64,000 bases of DNA from Buxus sempervirens (Eukaryota > Streptophyta > Magnoliopsida > Buxales > Buxaceae): positions 1,004,501 through 1,068,500 of the forward strand of contig OX387191.1 in NCBI GenBank assembly GCA_947561395.2, in the 5' to 3' direction. Positions within the stretch are counted from its first letter, which is position 1, and each line of letters opens with the position of its first letter. The translations under genes and the position numbers were made by a program. The notes beneath the pieces were generated by a model. It was not told the DNA's origin and searched no databases. It saw only the letters and a list, made by a program, of their open reading frames with translations. Below are positions 26,292 to 38,330 of this stretch, piece after piece.

Positions 26292-26351
<60 letters not shown>

Positions 26352-29300
26352 TTTTCATTCAAAAGGTATTTCAAATCATCTAGACTAGCCTTTCAAATCA
26401 TCTAGACTAGCCGGGTGCATGTGATATACTGCACGTACGAAGAAAGAGGTAAACGAGAGAGGTAACCTTTTTGCAACTGATTATTAAGTTTTTAAAAAAT
26501 TGAGACAGTTTTGAATCTTTTGACTATTGTACCCTTCTATTAAAAATCTTCACAATGATGTGTAAGGGCTGTTTCAGAAGGTCTCATATTTTGCTTCGCA
26601 CAATTCCCAAGGGGGTGCCTCGCGTTATATATAGTATAGATAGATGTTAGGGATGTTTTATCATTTTAATATTATAATTTTGTATTACTATAAAATACTT
26701 AAGAATAATTAGGCATAGCATTGTCAATTTGTCTTTTCTGTTAACACCATCCATCCAATAACTCTGACGAGGGAGCTAAGAGTCATTTAAGAAATGTTAG
26801 TGGAGACATTAAAATTTGTCAGCAACCAGAAGGGCAGCATGTGTTATTTTCTGTTTTTCTTTCACTTGTTGGGCCCTGGAATAAAAGTACCTGTATTTGT
26901 TAAATGTCTACAGAGCATTTCACTCCCTTGCTGGAACAGATTGCTAAGTTAGAGGAAGCTCTTTACAATGTCCAATTTGAACAGCATTGGTTAGAGGCTC
27001 AGACTGATCGTCAGGCAATAGGTAAGCATTGATGCTTAAAATCTTCTTTCATTTAAACTTGAATTCAAGGTAAACTGGCATATCTGGAATGATTTTTCCT
27101 GTTGGACCAGTTGGATATCTTGACTAAATCAATCTTTCTTATATACTGCTTATGCTAAGAATTAAGGGACAGAAGGATGCTTTACGGTTGAATTATATTC
27201 TTATATACTGCTTATGCTAAGAATTAAGGGACAGAAAGATGCTAAGAACATGAATTTGACCATTGTAATTTTCTACAAGAGCTAAGTAGAAAGAAAGCAA
27301 TGATTAAGCAGCTGGCTATATGGAACTTTTGTTGCTAAATAGGCTATTAACAAACCAAGATGGTTCATCCCATTAGCTGGGCTCATCATGGGCCAGCTTG
27401 AGCTTATTTTTGTTGCTTATGAAAGATATGCCAACCTTTTAAGCCACATAAACATGACACGGCCCATGGCTCTACTCAGTTCAAGCTTGATTCATGTGAT
27501 TGTATCCTATTAACATGTTTCTTGTGTTATAAAAGTAAAAAATAACAATTTAATACTAGTGGGTCTCCAAAATCACATTACATTTTAAAGACCTTGTATC
27601 GAAAGATCTGACTCTTGTATCTTGATGCAATTGGCAATTGATCACACTCAGGTCCATACCTCTTTTCCCTGCCCTTGAAGAAACAAGCTTGATATCTCTA
27701 TGCTTCTTGGACGTGACTGGCTGTATAAAACCCACCCCCTATTTCAGGCACTGTTTTACCCAGATAACTACTCAATTTCTATAGCATTTAGCATTGCATT
27801 CATTCCTATAGGTCTTCCTGTTTTGTGGATATCTAATATGCCTATTTGCTAGCTGTTGGCATCTTGTTTAGCATGATATCCTGAATTAAGTCTATCCTGT
27901 ATACATTTGTAATTCAAATGAGTCTACGAGAACTTTTGTCTTAGAAGTGCATCTCCAGCTAGAGTTGGAAAACTCAAACACAACCCACTGATGTACCCAA
28001 ACCTAAGCATTAACAAGGGCCAGGTTTAACCTATATAATTGGATTTGGTTTGGTTCAATTTTTTGAACCTTTTTAGGCTCCTACAAGGTACTCATAATGA
28101 TAATGATAATGCAGAAATTGGGGTGAGGACTTACTCTTTTGTTTTTTTTTCTTAATTAGGAGGAAGTTAAAGATTCATGTCACGTTTAGATTTAGCAAGA
28201 GTTTTACACCAGCTGCTAACTTCATGCAACCCTCCTTTATCCGGGCTTGGGATGGGCAGCGCATAAAAATAACAATAACTGCAAACATTGGCAGTGAATT
28301 AGTGATAGAATAATCTTGCTTAAGTTAGTCATAGGCCAAGAAGTTGTAAACATTATTAGCGCCTATACACCTGTAAACACCTCAAATTACACAAGTGAAA
28401 TTTTAAAATGTGCAAAAAGGACTTTTCCATGTTTTGACCGAAATTATATTTCGGCTAAAAGGAAAAATATTCGTAACCGAAATATTTTCTTGGTTAAAAA
28501 GATTTTATGAATAACTGAGGTTTTATTTCGGGCATGAATAAAGTGTTTTTAACCGAAGTTAAATTTCAGTTCACTCTAAGAAGATCTGGCGAATATTTGT
28601 TTGTTAGGCCTCATCATCACTGTACATGGGTGTAACAGAATTTGAACCGAAATTTAATTTCGGTTCAGCATAATTTAGTTATAATCGAAATCATATTTTG
28701 GTTATAAGTGTTTTGGAGTATAATCGAACTGTGTTTTTGGTTATATTGTTTTTGCTTCAATTTGAAAAACCCCGTGAGATCTCTCTTATTTACGTCCATA
28801 CCTCTGTCTAGGAGGTGGGAATTCCCCAAATTAACCTCCGAAATTGGTTAAATTACCCCAATTCATGCTTTAGACAAGAGTTTTTTTTTATTTATCAGTA
28901 ATCAAGGAGATAAAAGTATATTAATGGTAGAAGATAGAAACAGAGTCTTGATGGTACATAGAATATGTACCTAAGACAACAAAGAAAAGAAAAACAGAAA
29001 AGACATAACAGGACCTAGAAGATAAACCAACCAGCCCTCTAGTCTTGGAATGTCTCCCCTATATAGAACTCATGAAAAAGAACATTCAACAAATAATTTT
29101 CTGAAACAACCAAATCGTACATCAATCTCAGAATTTGTTTCTCCAGGCTTGCTGAGTTTTTTTCTTGATCTCTGAAAGTTTTGTGATTTCTCTCCCTCCA
29201 AATCCCCCATGATATGGTAGCTGGAGTTACATTCCAAAGCATAGAGGGCCTCTCCTCTTGCAAATGACTGGAATTTTGAAGGTCTAAGGCTCTTGAAGAA

Positions 29301-32300
29301 GGGAAGTTTTGCCCAATTCTTTGCTCAAGTCTCTCAAGCACCCAAGGTGAGCTCTTAAACCCTTTTTCTTCATTTTTTCTTTAATACAAGCACTCTCTCC
29401 TTCTATTTTTCTGTAGTGTAAGGCCATGGTTGTGGTTGGAATCCCAAACCATGTTTAAAGTACCTTAAGCACCATTTCTAGCCGTAAAACGTGAAGAGAG
29501 AGCTAGAGGAAACAAGTTTTGGGATGAAACTTTAGGCTTAGAACCACTTTTGGGTAAGGGGATTAGATTATGAGTTGGGGAAGGTGTTAGGCACCCTTAC
29601 TTATCCATACAAGATGGTTGTCATATGCTATTCATGCTTTAAAAGTGCTTGCTAACAAAATCAATCAAAAAGTGCTTGAAAATAGACAAATATATGTGTG
29701 ATTCTTCCATATGAGTAATCCAATAAATCCTGGACTCTCTCTATGGATATATCACCTCTAGGACTTTATGATCAACTAAAAATCAAGGCAAAACTTGAAG
29801 AAAATCAAACTAAATCAAATCTGAAAAATCAACTCAATGTTAAACCATTTAAGCTTGGAAAACTCAACCATCCATAAATCATTCAATTCAAATTCAAATT
29901 GAGTGAAACCAAAGCCATTTGAAAACTTATATGAAGTAGAAGAATCAGTAAAAATTTCAATCAAATCCAATTAAAATCGAAAAAGATATACTTGTTCAAA
30001 GTTGCTGCTGCAAAACTGTAAAAGTGATAAGTAGCTAACTTTGAAAGCCTATTCGTGGAGATTGGCTCTATATAAATCCTTGAAAATTTGTATGAATGAA
30101 GTAAGAAGTGTCATCTTTCGAAAGAAATAAGCCTCGCACAAAACTTTATCCATTTGTGGCTTGTGTGTCATCTCAAACATGCTTAGAGGATCACAGATTG
30201 ACTCTGTTATCTGCTACTGAGCAATTCAGAGTCAATCAAGCATACATAACTCAAATCAAAATGAAAACTTATGAAACCACTTGGATTTGAAAGTAAACTC
30301 ATAAAGGAAGACTTAGAGATTGAAATCACTCAAATCGGAGTTAAAATGAGCCTTTGGTGCTTAATCAGAGTAACAAGTTCAGCAATCTGATGTGATCTGA
30401 CATATCAACTTCGATCAAATGGTATCAAAAATTGGCTCCATATAAATTGCTCAAATTTTACTGGAATAAACTGGACATCTTCACCTATCACATGTCTTTG
30501 GAATCACTCAAAAATTTATCCGAATGATGAAGTTAGGAATGATCCAAGACAGGGTATAGGTTTTATCTAGCTTTGTAAAATTTAAGTAAAAGTAAGCTAA
30601 AACAGTGTGTGTATTTGATTCAACTGATTTGGATTGAAAACACTTGCAATGAGTTGGAAAACACTCAAAAAAGATTTAGGGTAAGGATTTGGCTCAGATC
30701 TCTCATTAATTGGAGAGGATGAGCCAAATCTACCCAAATTGAGGCAAAATGCCCAAAATAGAGAGATTAGACCATAAGGTCTTCTCTAGAAGATAAAACT
30801 ACTTGAAATCAATTCATAAAGTCCTGAGAGATTGATCTAAGGCCTCTGATCTCAGATCTACTATATTGAGCATGGTAGATCTAAGATCTATGCCTATTTT
30901 GACAAAATCAAGGGAAAATGTATAGGAAACCAGAATTTTAGGAGAGAATTGAGATCTAATGCTATAGAGAGCATAGATCTATGTAATTCCTCCAAATTTT
31001 GAGGTCGAAACACATCCAAATAACAAGCACATATAAACACAAGCAAATCAAACAATCACTTTATCCAAAAGTGGTTCTAAGCCTAAGGTTCTATCCCAAC
31101 ACTTGTCTCCCTTAGTTCTTTCTTCACGTTTTACGACTAGAAAGAGTGCTTAAGGTACTTTAAGCATGGTTTGGGGTTCCAAACACAACCATGGCCTTAC
31201 ACTACAGAAAAGTAGAAGAAGAGAGTGCTTGTATTAAAGAAAAAATGAAGAAAAAGGGTGTAAGAGCTCACCTTGGGTGCTTGAGAGACTTAAGCAAAGA
31301 ATTGGGCAGAGCTTCCCTTTTTCTTCAAGAGCCTTAGACCTTCAAAATTCCGACCATTTGCAAGAGGAGAGGCCATCTATTTATAGGCAAGAGCAAGGGT
31401 AGGAAAGTCACAAGGGTAGACACAAAAGTGTGTCTAGAACCTTCCAACTTTGTCTAAAGCATGAATTGGGGTAATTTAGCCAATTTCGAAGGTTAATTTG
31501 GGGAATTCCCACCTCCCAGACAGAGGTATGGATGTAAATAAAAGAGATTTTGTGGGGTTTTTCAAATTGAAGCAAAAACAGTATAACCGAAAACACAATT
31601 AGGTTATACTCCAAAACACTTATAACCGAAATATGATTTCGGTTATAAGTAAATTATGCTTAACCGAAATTATATTTCGGTTCAAATTCTGTTACGCCCA
31701 TGTGCAGTGATGATGAGGCCTAACAAACAAATATTCGTCAAATCTTCTTAGAGTGAACTAAAATTTAACTTCGGTTAAAAACACTTTATTCATGCTCAAA
31801 ATAAAACCTCGGTTATTCATAAAATCTTTTTAACTGAGAAAATATTTCGGTTACAAATATTTTTCCTTTTAGACGAAATATATTTTTGGTCAAAACATGA
31901 AACAGTCCTTTTTGCACATTTTAAAATTTCACTTGTGTAATTTGAGGTGTCTACACACCTCAAGTAGGTTTAGATGAAAGCATTAAAAGACTTTTTTTTG
32001 GAAGAAATGTAGGGTTTGATACAAAGCATATATAAAAGTGAAAGAATATTTATAGGAGGGTATTTAAATGGTCATGTAGGAGATGAGAGTGATGGTTATA
32101 ATAGAATTCATGGAGGAAGAGGCTTTGGTCGAAGGAATGAGATGGGAAGATTAGTCCTTAAGTTCGCAGTGGCCTATGGCCTTGCTTCAGCAAATACCTT
32201 TGTCGGGAAGAAAATTTAACATTTGATGACTTTTAGGAGAAGATCAAATTGGAATCAAATTGACTTTTTTCTTCCTAGAAGGATTGAACTATCTACTTGT

Positions 32301-35300
32301 AGAGATTGCAAGGTTATTGCAGGCGAGAGTTTAGCTTCACAGTATAGGTTAATGGTGATGGATATTTGTCTTTAAAAGTAGGAGAAAAACAAATACACTA
32401 AAACAAACCCAAAAATAAAATGGTTGAAGCTAAAAGGATAATTTAGTAATATTTAAGAATAAGTTAATGAAAGAGGCTAGTTGGGACGTTATGGGTGATT
32501 CAACTAGGATGTGGAAAGAAATAGTCCATTGAATCATAACACTTGGAAAATAAGTATGAAGAAACGTGAGGTAGTATTCCATTTCATAGGGAAACTTGGT
32601 GGTGAAGTGATGTAGTCTAAGAAGCTGCCAAAGAGAGAGAGAAAATTCTTTATTTTAAAATTTGGCGAAAGAGTAAAACCCAAGCAAGTTTAGAAAGATA
32701 TAAAAATGTTAAAAAATAAGCCAAGAAGAAAATTAGTGAAGCTAAAAACCATGCCTATGATAACTTATATGATAAGTTAGGTACTAAAGAAGGTGAAAAC
32801 TTTGTTTATAAATTAGCAAGATTTAGAGAAAGGAAAACGAGAGACTTAGATTAGGTTAGATGTGTTAAAAAATAAAAAAATTTCAAGAGTTTTGGTAAAA
32901 GATGAGGAGATTAAAGAAAGGTAGAACGAATATTTTATGAAATTATGAAATGGAGATTATACGTACAGATCTAGATTCTGTATGGATGATTGCAGTAATG
33001 GAACTATAGAACAAACCTATATTCATAGGGTTCAAGTTGTAGAAGTTAAAGATGCTCTAGTCAAAATGAGAGTAGGAAAATCCTTGGGCTCATATGGCAT
33101 CTTTATAAAGGTGTGGAAGTGCATGGAAGATATTGTTGTATTTTGGTTGACAAAATTATTTAATGAAATTTTAAAGACCGTGAAAGTGTCAAATGCTTGG
33201 AGGATTAGTACAATACTACTAACATATAAGAATAAGGGAGGTGTATAGTAGTGTGCGAATTACCGTTGCAATAAGCTGATGAGTCACAATGTGAAATTGT
33301 GGGAAACAATGGTTGAATATTTGTTAAGGCTAATCACTAGAGTGACAGAAAACCAATTTGGATTTATGCTTGGAAGATCCACCATAGAAGTTATATATTT
33401 ACTTAGACAGTTAATAGAAAAGTCTAGAGAAAAGAAAGAAGATTTGCATATGGTTTTTATTGATTGAGAAAAGGCATATGATAGTGTTCCAAGAGAATTA
33501 ATTTGGTGTACTTCATAAAGAAAATGTGTACCAATGAAATATATTGATTTAATGAAGGATATGTATCAGGGAGCCTTAACTAAAATGAAAACTGTTGGCA
33601 GTGAGATAACTGATCTCTTGGTTAAGATAGGTTTGCATCAATGGTCCACTATTAGCCCTTATCTTTTCGCTTTAGTTATGAATGAGTTGATGAGTCATAT
33701 TGAAGATGAAGTGCCTTGGTGTATGTTATTTGTAGATGATGTAGTATTGGTGGATCACACTAGAAAAGAAGTAAATATTAAGTTGGACTTGTGGAGAGAC
33801 ACCTTAGAATCAAAGGGTTTCAAGATAAACCATGCAAAGACTGAATCTATGAAAATACCATTTTAATACAAATAATAATATAACTAATGAAACTATTAGA
33901 GTTGACGATTAGGATATCCCTTTAAGTAATGAGTTCAAATATCTTGGATCAAATGATACAATAAGATGGATGAAATTGATGAAGATGTTGTATATAAAAT
34001 TAGAGCTGGTTGGCTTAAGTGGAGGGGTGCTTCTAGGGTTTTGTGTGATAAGTGTGTTCTACTTCAATTAAAGAATAAGTTTTGTAAGACAACAATTAGA
34101 CTTGTTATGTTGTATGGTGCAAAATGTTGGGTGGCAAAGAATCAACATATTCAGAAGATGAGTATGCTAAGATGGGCTTGTAAGAAAACTAAGAAAGACA
34201 AAATAAGAAATGAAGACATTCGAAAGTGTTTAGGCATAGCATGCATTAGAGATAAGATGGAAGAGAGTAGGTTGAGATGGTTCAGTGATGTAAAGTAGAG
34301 ACCTAGAGATGTACCGTAAGAATAAGACCTAAAAAGACATGGATGGAGTTTACAAAATAAGACTCATAGAAACGTAGATTAACTGAAGATATGATTTTTG
34401 ATAGAGCTAGATGGGGAGAGGAGATTTTTGTTGCTGACCCCACTTTGGTAGGAACTGGTTTATGATGTTGATGATGAGGAGGAAGTTAAATAATTGAACT
34501 CTTTTTTCATTTTTCTCTGGGACAAGTGAAGCTCTACAATGGAGAGAGAGAAAGAAAAAAAAAAAAAAGGCTAGCCAGCTTTCTCGACCACTTCACCATA
34601 GTTACAGTCTCTTCTCTTGATTAGAGAAACTACATGTCCCTAGACAGTATGGCCTATGGCCATGTACACTTTCATTCATAACCTAGTACATGTATTAATA
34701 ATTTGAACTGTTAAAACAATAAACTATTGTTAGAAACTATGAAAATCATTATTATGATAATCTTACAGAATGTAATGTAAGGTGACTTTCTATTTGTTTT
34801 AGCTCTTATTTACATCAGCTAACCTTGACATAATGCATAAGATATTATCAAAAATCATAAAAAATGTTGCCTTTTTTTTGCTCTATGTTTTTCATCTAAA
34901 TGCTTGAAAGGAAATATGAATCATTTCTTTTTTCCTTTTATTATGGTTTTTTGTTTTGTTTTTGTTTTCTTCTTAAATCCATCGCAAGGGGCAGAAAGAA
35001 ATTGAAAGATTTTCGTAAATATTTTTGTTACAACATTTTCTGGGTTTTATGAGGAGAAAGAAATAATAAGTTGGTCAAGGATAAAAATTTTTAATATCCA
35101 GAGACGAATTAATGGAATCAGATTCATGGCTGTGCATCTTGGATTTCGACTTTGAAATAAATTGAAAGCTCGCATCTGAATTGGATTATGTAAGATTGGA
35201 GCCAGGTTTCCTACCCTGCTGAACCAGGAATTTCTATTATTTGGAATTGACTTCAACCTTTGGTATGATTGCGCATTAGGAAATCCAGATAAATCAAAAT

Positions 35301-35912
35301 ATTGGCGGTTTAATTAGAGAAAAATAATAGAAGACAGGTTGGACGTGTGTTCATGCCAATGAAGAGAATATTTTGCCATTAAATCTGAAGTTGAAGGACT
35401 GCTGTTTGTTTTGAACTTAAACTAGGCATAAACAACGTGATTGTTGAAGGAATTTTCAGTGGTTAGTAAACAGGTTAATAGTGGCTGCTTGGGATATTGG
35501 TGTAAGAATTTCATTAAATCGGCTAGACCATAGTGTTAAGCACCATTTATTCTTTCCGGTGGGTTCACAGATCTGCCTATGAGTTGGCAGATGATTAGTT
35601 AAGCAAGGAAGTGAGAGAGAGAATGGCATCTGGAGAAACTTTTCTACATCCCAGTTATCTTGTTTCCATTTATGCTTGCTGGTTTTGTTATGGTTTGTTG
35701 TACATGTTTAGTTTGCAGATTCAGGATTATCTACTGCTTATTTATTAAGCACCAAGTATATTCTGACTGGCATTGCAGTGAACGAGGGAATGGGCAAGAG
35801 GGCAGTCCACAAGGCGATGTTTGAATCAGCAGCTCTTGTTGGGGCAAGTTTTCTCCAAGTCTATCTCCTCCGCCGCTTGTTCGAACGGAAGCTTGGAACT
35901 GGCAGAGTTTAA
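21380..35912 (+). CDS. p24-beta family cargo receptor, four exons, 212 aa
   Basis: Exons 21380-21589, 25201-25387, 26914-27021 and 35779-35912 join in frame to 213 codons including the stop. p24 proteins are type I membrane proteins that cycle between ER and Golgi in COPI/COPII vesicles and help sort cargo such as GPI-anchored proteins. Residues 1-25 are a signal peptide (SAGLFFMVLVAFSLNL). The GOLD domain follows, with Cys pairs in REECFSHD and HRFCFTNKSPYHE, then a coiled coil (LLEQIAKLEEALYNVQFEQ). The membrane span ends in YLLRRLFERKLGTGRV, the tail type of plant p24-beta. Subfamily call is from memory of Arabidopsis p24beta2 and p24beta3; I cannot separate the two. The last intron is about 8.8 kb because of nested transposons, yet all splice signals are intact. 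Confidence 0.93.
26139..26350. repeat. Compound (GA)n-(GGGA)n-(GAGC)n microsatellite
   Basis: About 210 nt in p24 intron 2: GA run, then GGGA tetramers, then GAGC tetramers at 26272-26295, then GA again. The open frames on both strands here (Glu/Arg or Ser/Leu rich) are repeat artefacts. Confidence 0.95.
27137..27241 (+). repeat. Direct repeat of about 46 bp, period 62
   Basis: The sequence beginning CTTATATACTGCTTATGCTA occurs twice, near 27138 and 27200, with one base difference over about 45 nt. It lies at the start of p24 intron 3. Confidence 0.8.
28372..31955. mobile_element. 3.6-kb element with about 0.9-kb inverted arms, inserted in the LINE
   Basis: The left arm (28372 to about 29558) is the reverse complement of the right arm (about 31058 to 31955) with modest divergence. 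Termini read TGTAAACACC at left and GGTGTCTACA at right. CACC flanks both sides (28368-28371 and 31956-31959), and removing the element plus one CACC restores the LINE frame exactly. Each arm carries a TATAAATAG-like box (right arm near 31380, minus strand) and begins TG, as LTRs do. The 1.5-kb middle holds GGAAGGTGTTAGGCACCC, a phrase I associate with plant Ty3 elements, and no long ORF. Two readings fit: a foldback transposon, or two LTRs in opposite orientation. Confidence 0.72.
28881..29245 (-). mobile_element. L1-type LINE 3' fragment in the left arm
   Basis: On the minus strand this encodes TISWGIWRERNHKTFRDQEK and further residues to a stop at 29039-29041, resembling the zinc-binding C-terminus of plant L1 reverse transcriptases. 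It is followed by a 3' untranslated region that ends in a poly-A (the T run at 28881). It is absent from the right arm. There the matching position carries about 90 different nucleotides, so the insertion also removed target sequence. Confidence 0.65.
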
Positions 35913-37486
35913 CTCCAGCCCTGCCATGTGAATATTAATAATATTTCACTTAAAAAGCTGAAATATTGCTTCGGGTATTTTCCTTATGTTAATGCCTTTT
36001 TTGTTGTTTTCCCTTTTAGATCATTCCCCTTGAGTTTCCCCCAAGGAAAAGAGCACATATTTGGGGACCAACTGTTTTTGACCATGTTATTAACTTAAAG
36101 ATTTTAAATGTCTTGTATGCGCGACCGTGTCAAACTGAAACTTTAGACAAAATTGTAATGACTAACTACATATCAGACACTGACCGGCGATGACACATGG
36201 CAGCTTCTAAATCTAAAACGGATCTTATGACTTTCATTGTTAAGACACTTTTGAGATGAGTATTAATCAAAAACCGTAGTGAAGAATGCAAGCTGTTACA
36301 TATCAACGCGTATAAGTTAAATATTACAAGATATCAAATCCATTATTGTCATGCTTTACAAAGTTGTTCGCCTTATCCAGATATGTCAAATAACTTGCAT
36401 GCAGAAGGTAAACAATGCCTTTTGGCCTGGCTATATGGCACAAAATGCACTATTCTTAAAACAAGATTCATCTAGGCATGTTTATAACTTGCATACAAAA
36501 ATTTTTCAGACGCTGATCCTAAGTTCTAATTGCATGGTAGAGCGCCTGAAGGGGCATGATCGGATTGATATTGAGCTTATCCAACTATAGATTCCCGATA
36601 AAAATAGTGACCTAAGGTAGAGTCAAGCATGCAGGGGAGCATTCATTGTGCTGAGGATGAGAGTTATATTTTCTGGCAACCTAAACGTACTTTGAGAGAA
36701 TTTGGAGAGGCTTAATCTTGGACTATGTAATCTAATACAGCTGGGACTACAGAATGCACTCCAAACAATGTGAGAAATGAACGACAGGAATCTGTCACAA
36801 ACAGTGGTCACAGCTGAAAGCATAAGACTGAGAGGTGAGAAGTGAGTGAAGCGGAGCGTCCCAATGACAATAAAGCATTTGCCTCCCTCCAGTCACCTCT
36901 TCCCCAAAATGCACCCTTCGAATCGCAGATTGAAGCAAATAACAGTCCGAACTTACGAATCAAGTCCCAGGCAAATACCATCTTCTCTGCAAGCACAATA
37001 AATGAATTTTTCATAGGAAGTTTGATAAATATATCTGCTACAGATGCAACCTTAAATAGTTCTCCCACCATTTTACCAAAAAACAATAAATAAATAAATA
37101 GTTATCCCACCATTTTACCAAAAAACAATAAATAAATAAATAGTTATCCCACCAATAATCTCTGAATTATTCTTTTTCATGCTCATATAATTGAATTTCT
37201 ACCCATGAGTAATTTCCTAACGCAAAATTATCCATAAGCATGACCAGCTACCTTCTTTTTCTCTCCAGTGTTAAGGATAGACGCGATCAGCTACTCCAAT
37301 AGGCCATGAGATATAAACCGTCAAAACCACAAAAAGTCTCATTAATGGTCAAAGGGCATCTTTCCTCTGTCAAATCACAATGAAAAAGTAACCAGGTAGA
37401 TATTTTTAATTGTTAAGCCAGCTACTACAAAAAGTATAGGAGGCATGTATACTAAATCACTCAGATGACAACACAAGAAAACTTAC
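35913..37486. other. Spacer between p24 (+) and NOI (-) 3' ends
   Basis: The two genes converge here, so this holds both 3' UTRs. The only structure seen is the 42-bp tandem repeat at 37063-37154. Open frames at 36351-36590 and 36808-37086 (minus) lack recognisable products, although a real last exon of the NOI gene could be hidden here. Confidence 0.45.
37063..37154. repeat. 42-bp tandem repeat, just over two copies
   Basis: TCCCACCATTTTACCAAAAA starts units at 37063 and 37105, and a third partial unit starts at 37147. Each unit contains an (AATA)n stretch. Confidence 0.9.
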
Positions 37487-37965
37487 AGAATCCACGTGGA
37501 GTCGGTGGACAACCGAAGGTAAGAGCAAATCTGGCAGGAATTTAGCTGTGACAAGCATGATTTTGAGTATGATCATATATAATAATTCTCATAAACCAAA
37601 CGCCAACAACGTATTAATGGTGAATTAACAAAACATAAAACTTACATCCTGAGACTTGATAGGATCTGTTCCATGTGTAAGGGTAATTTCCTGGTGAATC
37701 CGGTTTGCCGCCTATCTTTTTCTCATACCCAACCTTCTTGAAGATCACAGTAAAACCCTCAGCTGAAGCAGGGTCATTGAGATCCCATTCTCCAAATTTT
37801 GGCAAAGGCCGACCCTTGTCCACCTGTTGAAAATATGAACTCCTAAGAGCTTCCGGATAGCCATATAAAGGCATAAGACCATTACCAAATAGACAATAGA
37901 GAGTCCAATTCCATGATAAATTTTATGGGCTGTTCGACCCCACGTACTTAAATCCATACTGCCAT
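37487..37965 (-). CDS. NOI-domain (RIN4-like) protein, 3' end unresolved
   Basis: The secure exon is 37823-37646 on the minus strand. It encodes VDKGRPLPKFGEWDLNDPAS and goes on AEGFTVIFKKVGYEKK, an N-terminal NOI motif. NOI proteins are short relatives of RIN4, the plasma-membrane immune regulator cleaved by AvrRpt2-type proteases within this motif; most are of unknown role. A plausible first exon is ATGGCA at 37965-37960 before GTATGG, giving MAVDKGRPLPKFGEW. The donor at 37645 (GTAAGT) is strong. A candidate third exon at 37545-37487 is in phase but reads like no NOI tail. Usual members end in a short Lys-Trp-Phe-Cys-Cys type acylation signal; I did not find one downstream. The PPR gene next door on the same strand is the same pair seen in Arabidopsis (At5g55840, At5g55850), which supports the call. 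Confidence 0.6.
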
Positions 37966-38330
37966 GGTTATATAACCCCTCAAAAAGAAAGGTCACTCAA
38001 CTTTGTTCAAATGGCTAATGGCTCAAGCCTTAATCAAGTAAAATTGAATATCAAATAGCATAAGTCAAACTATATCGTATACTGCATTTTACGCTCAATA
38101 GAAACGTAACTAGCATATGATATAAGCAATGGTACAAATACGATAAATGGAGACATGCAACGTTATTGATACCAATTATGCCTGTATGTCAGAGTCTATC
38201 TATCTTGGAAGGGGTCACACTGAATCAGAAAGCTAAAAGGTCCAACTAACAGAATTAAATTATGTCAATGTGTCATCAAATCATCAATCTTAAATGAAAC
38301 TGCTCTAGGTAAACAATACTATCCTCTTAC

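Larger units (their letters stand above)
28220..34470 (+). mobile_element. RTE-type LINE, 5'-truncated, split by a nested element
   Basis: The 5' piece ends at 28371 and the 3' piece resumes at 31956. The endonuclease domain reads KLVIGQEVVNIISAYTP before the split and QVGLDESIKR after it, then IFIGGYLNGHVGDESDG (GGDFNGHVG-type motif). The reverse transcriptase follows: NQFGFMLGRSTIEVIYLLRQ near 33340-33400, a palm block with FVDDVVLVD near 33728-33754, and a C-terminal region to about 34300. The tail at 34380-34470 (GATATGATTTTTGATAGAGC, GCTGACCCCACTTTGG, then TGATGATGA) resembles plant RTE-clade ends. Stops and frameshifts (for example before 33279 and at 33467) make it inactive. Left boundary is approximate. 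Confidence 0.8.

Noticed and set aside
26051..26388. Overlapping long open frames on both strands, Ser/Leu or Arg/Glu rich
   Set aside because: They are translations of a microsatellite inside p24 intron 2.
29039..29341. 100-codon minus-strand ORF taken as a host gene
   Set aside because: It joins an L1 C-terminus to element-arm sequence, so it is transposon-derived.
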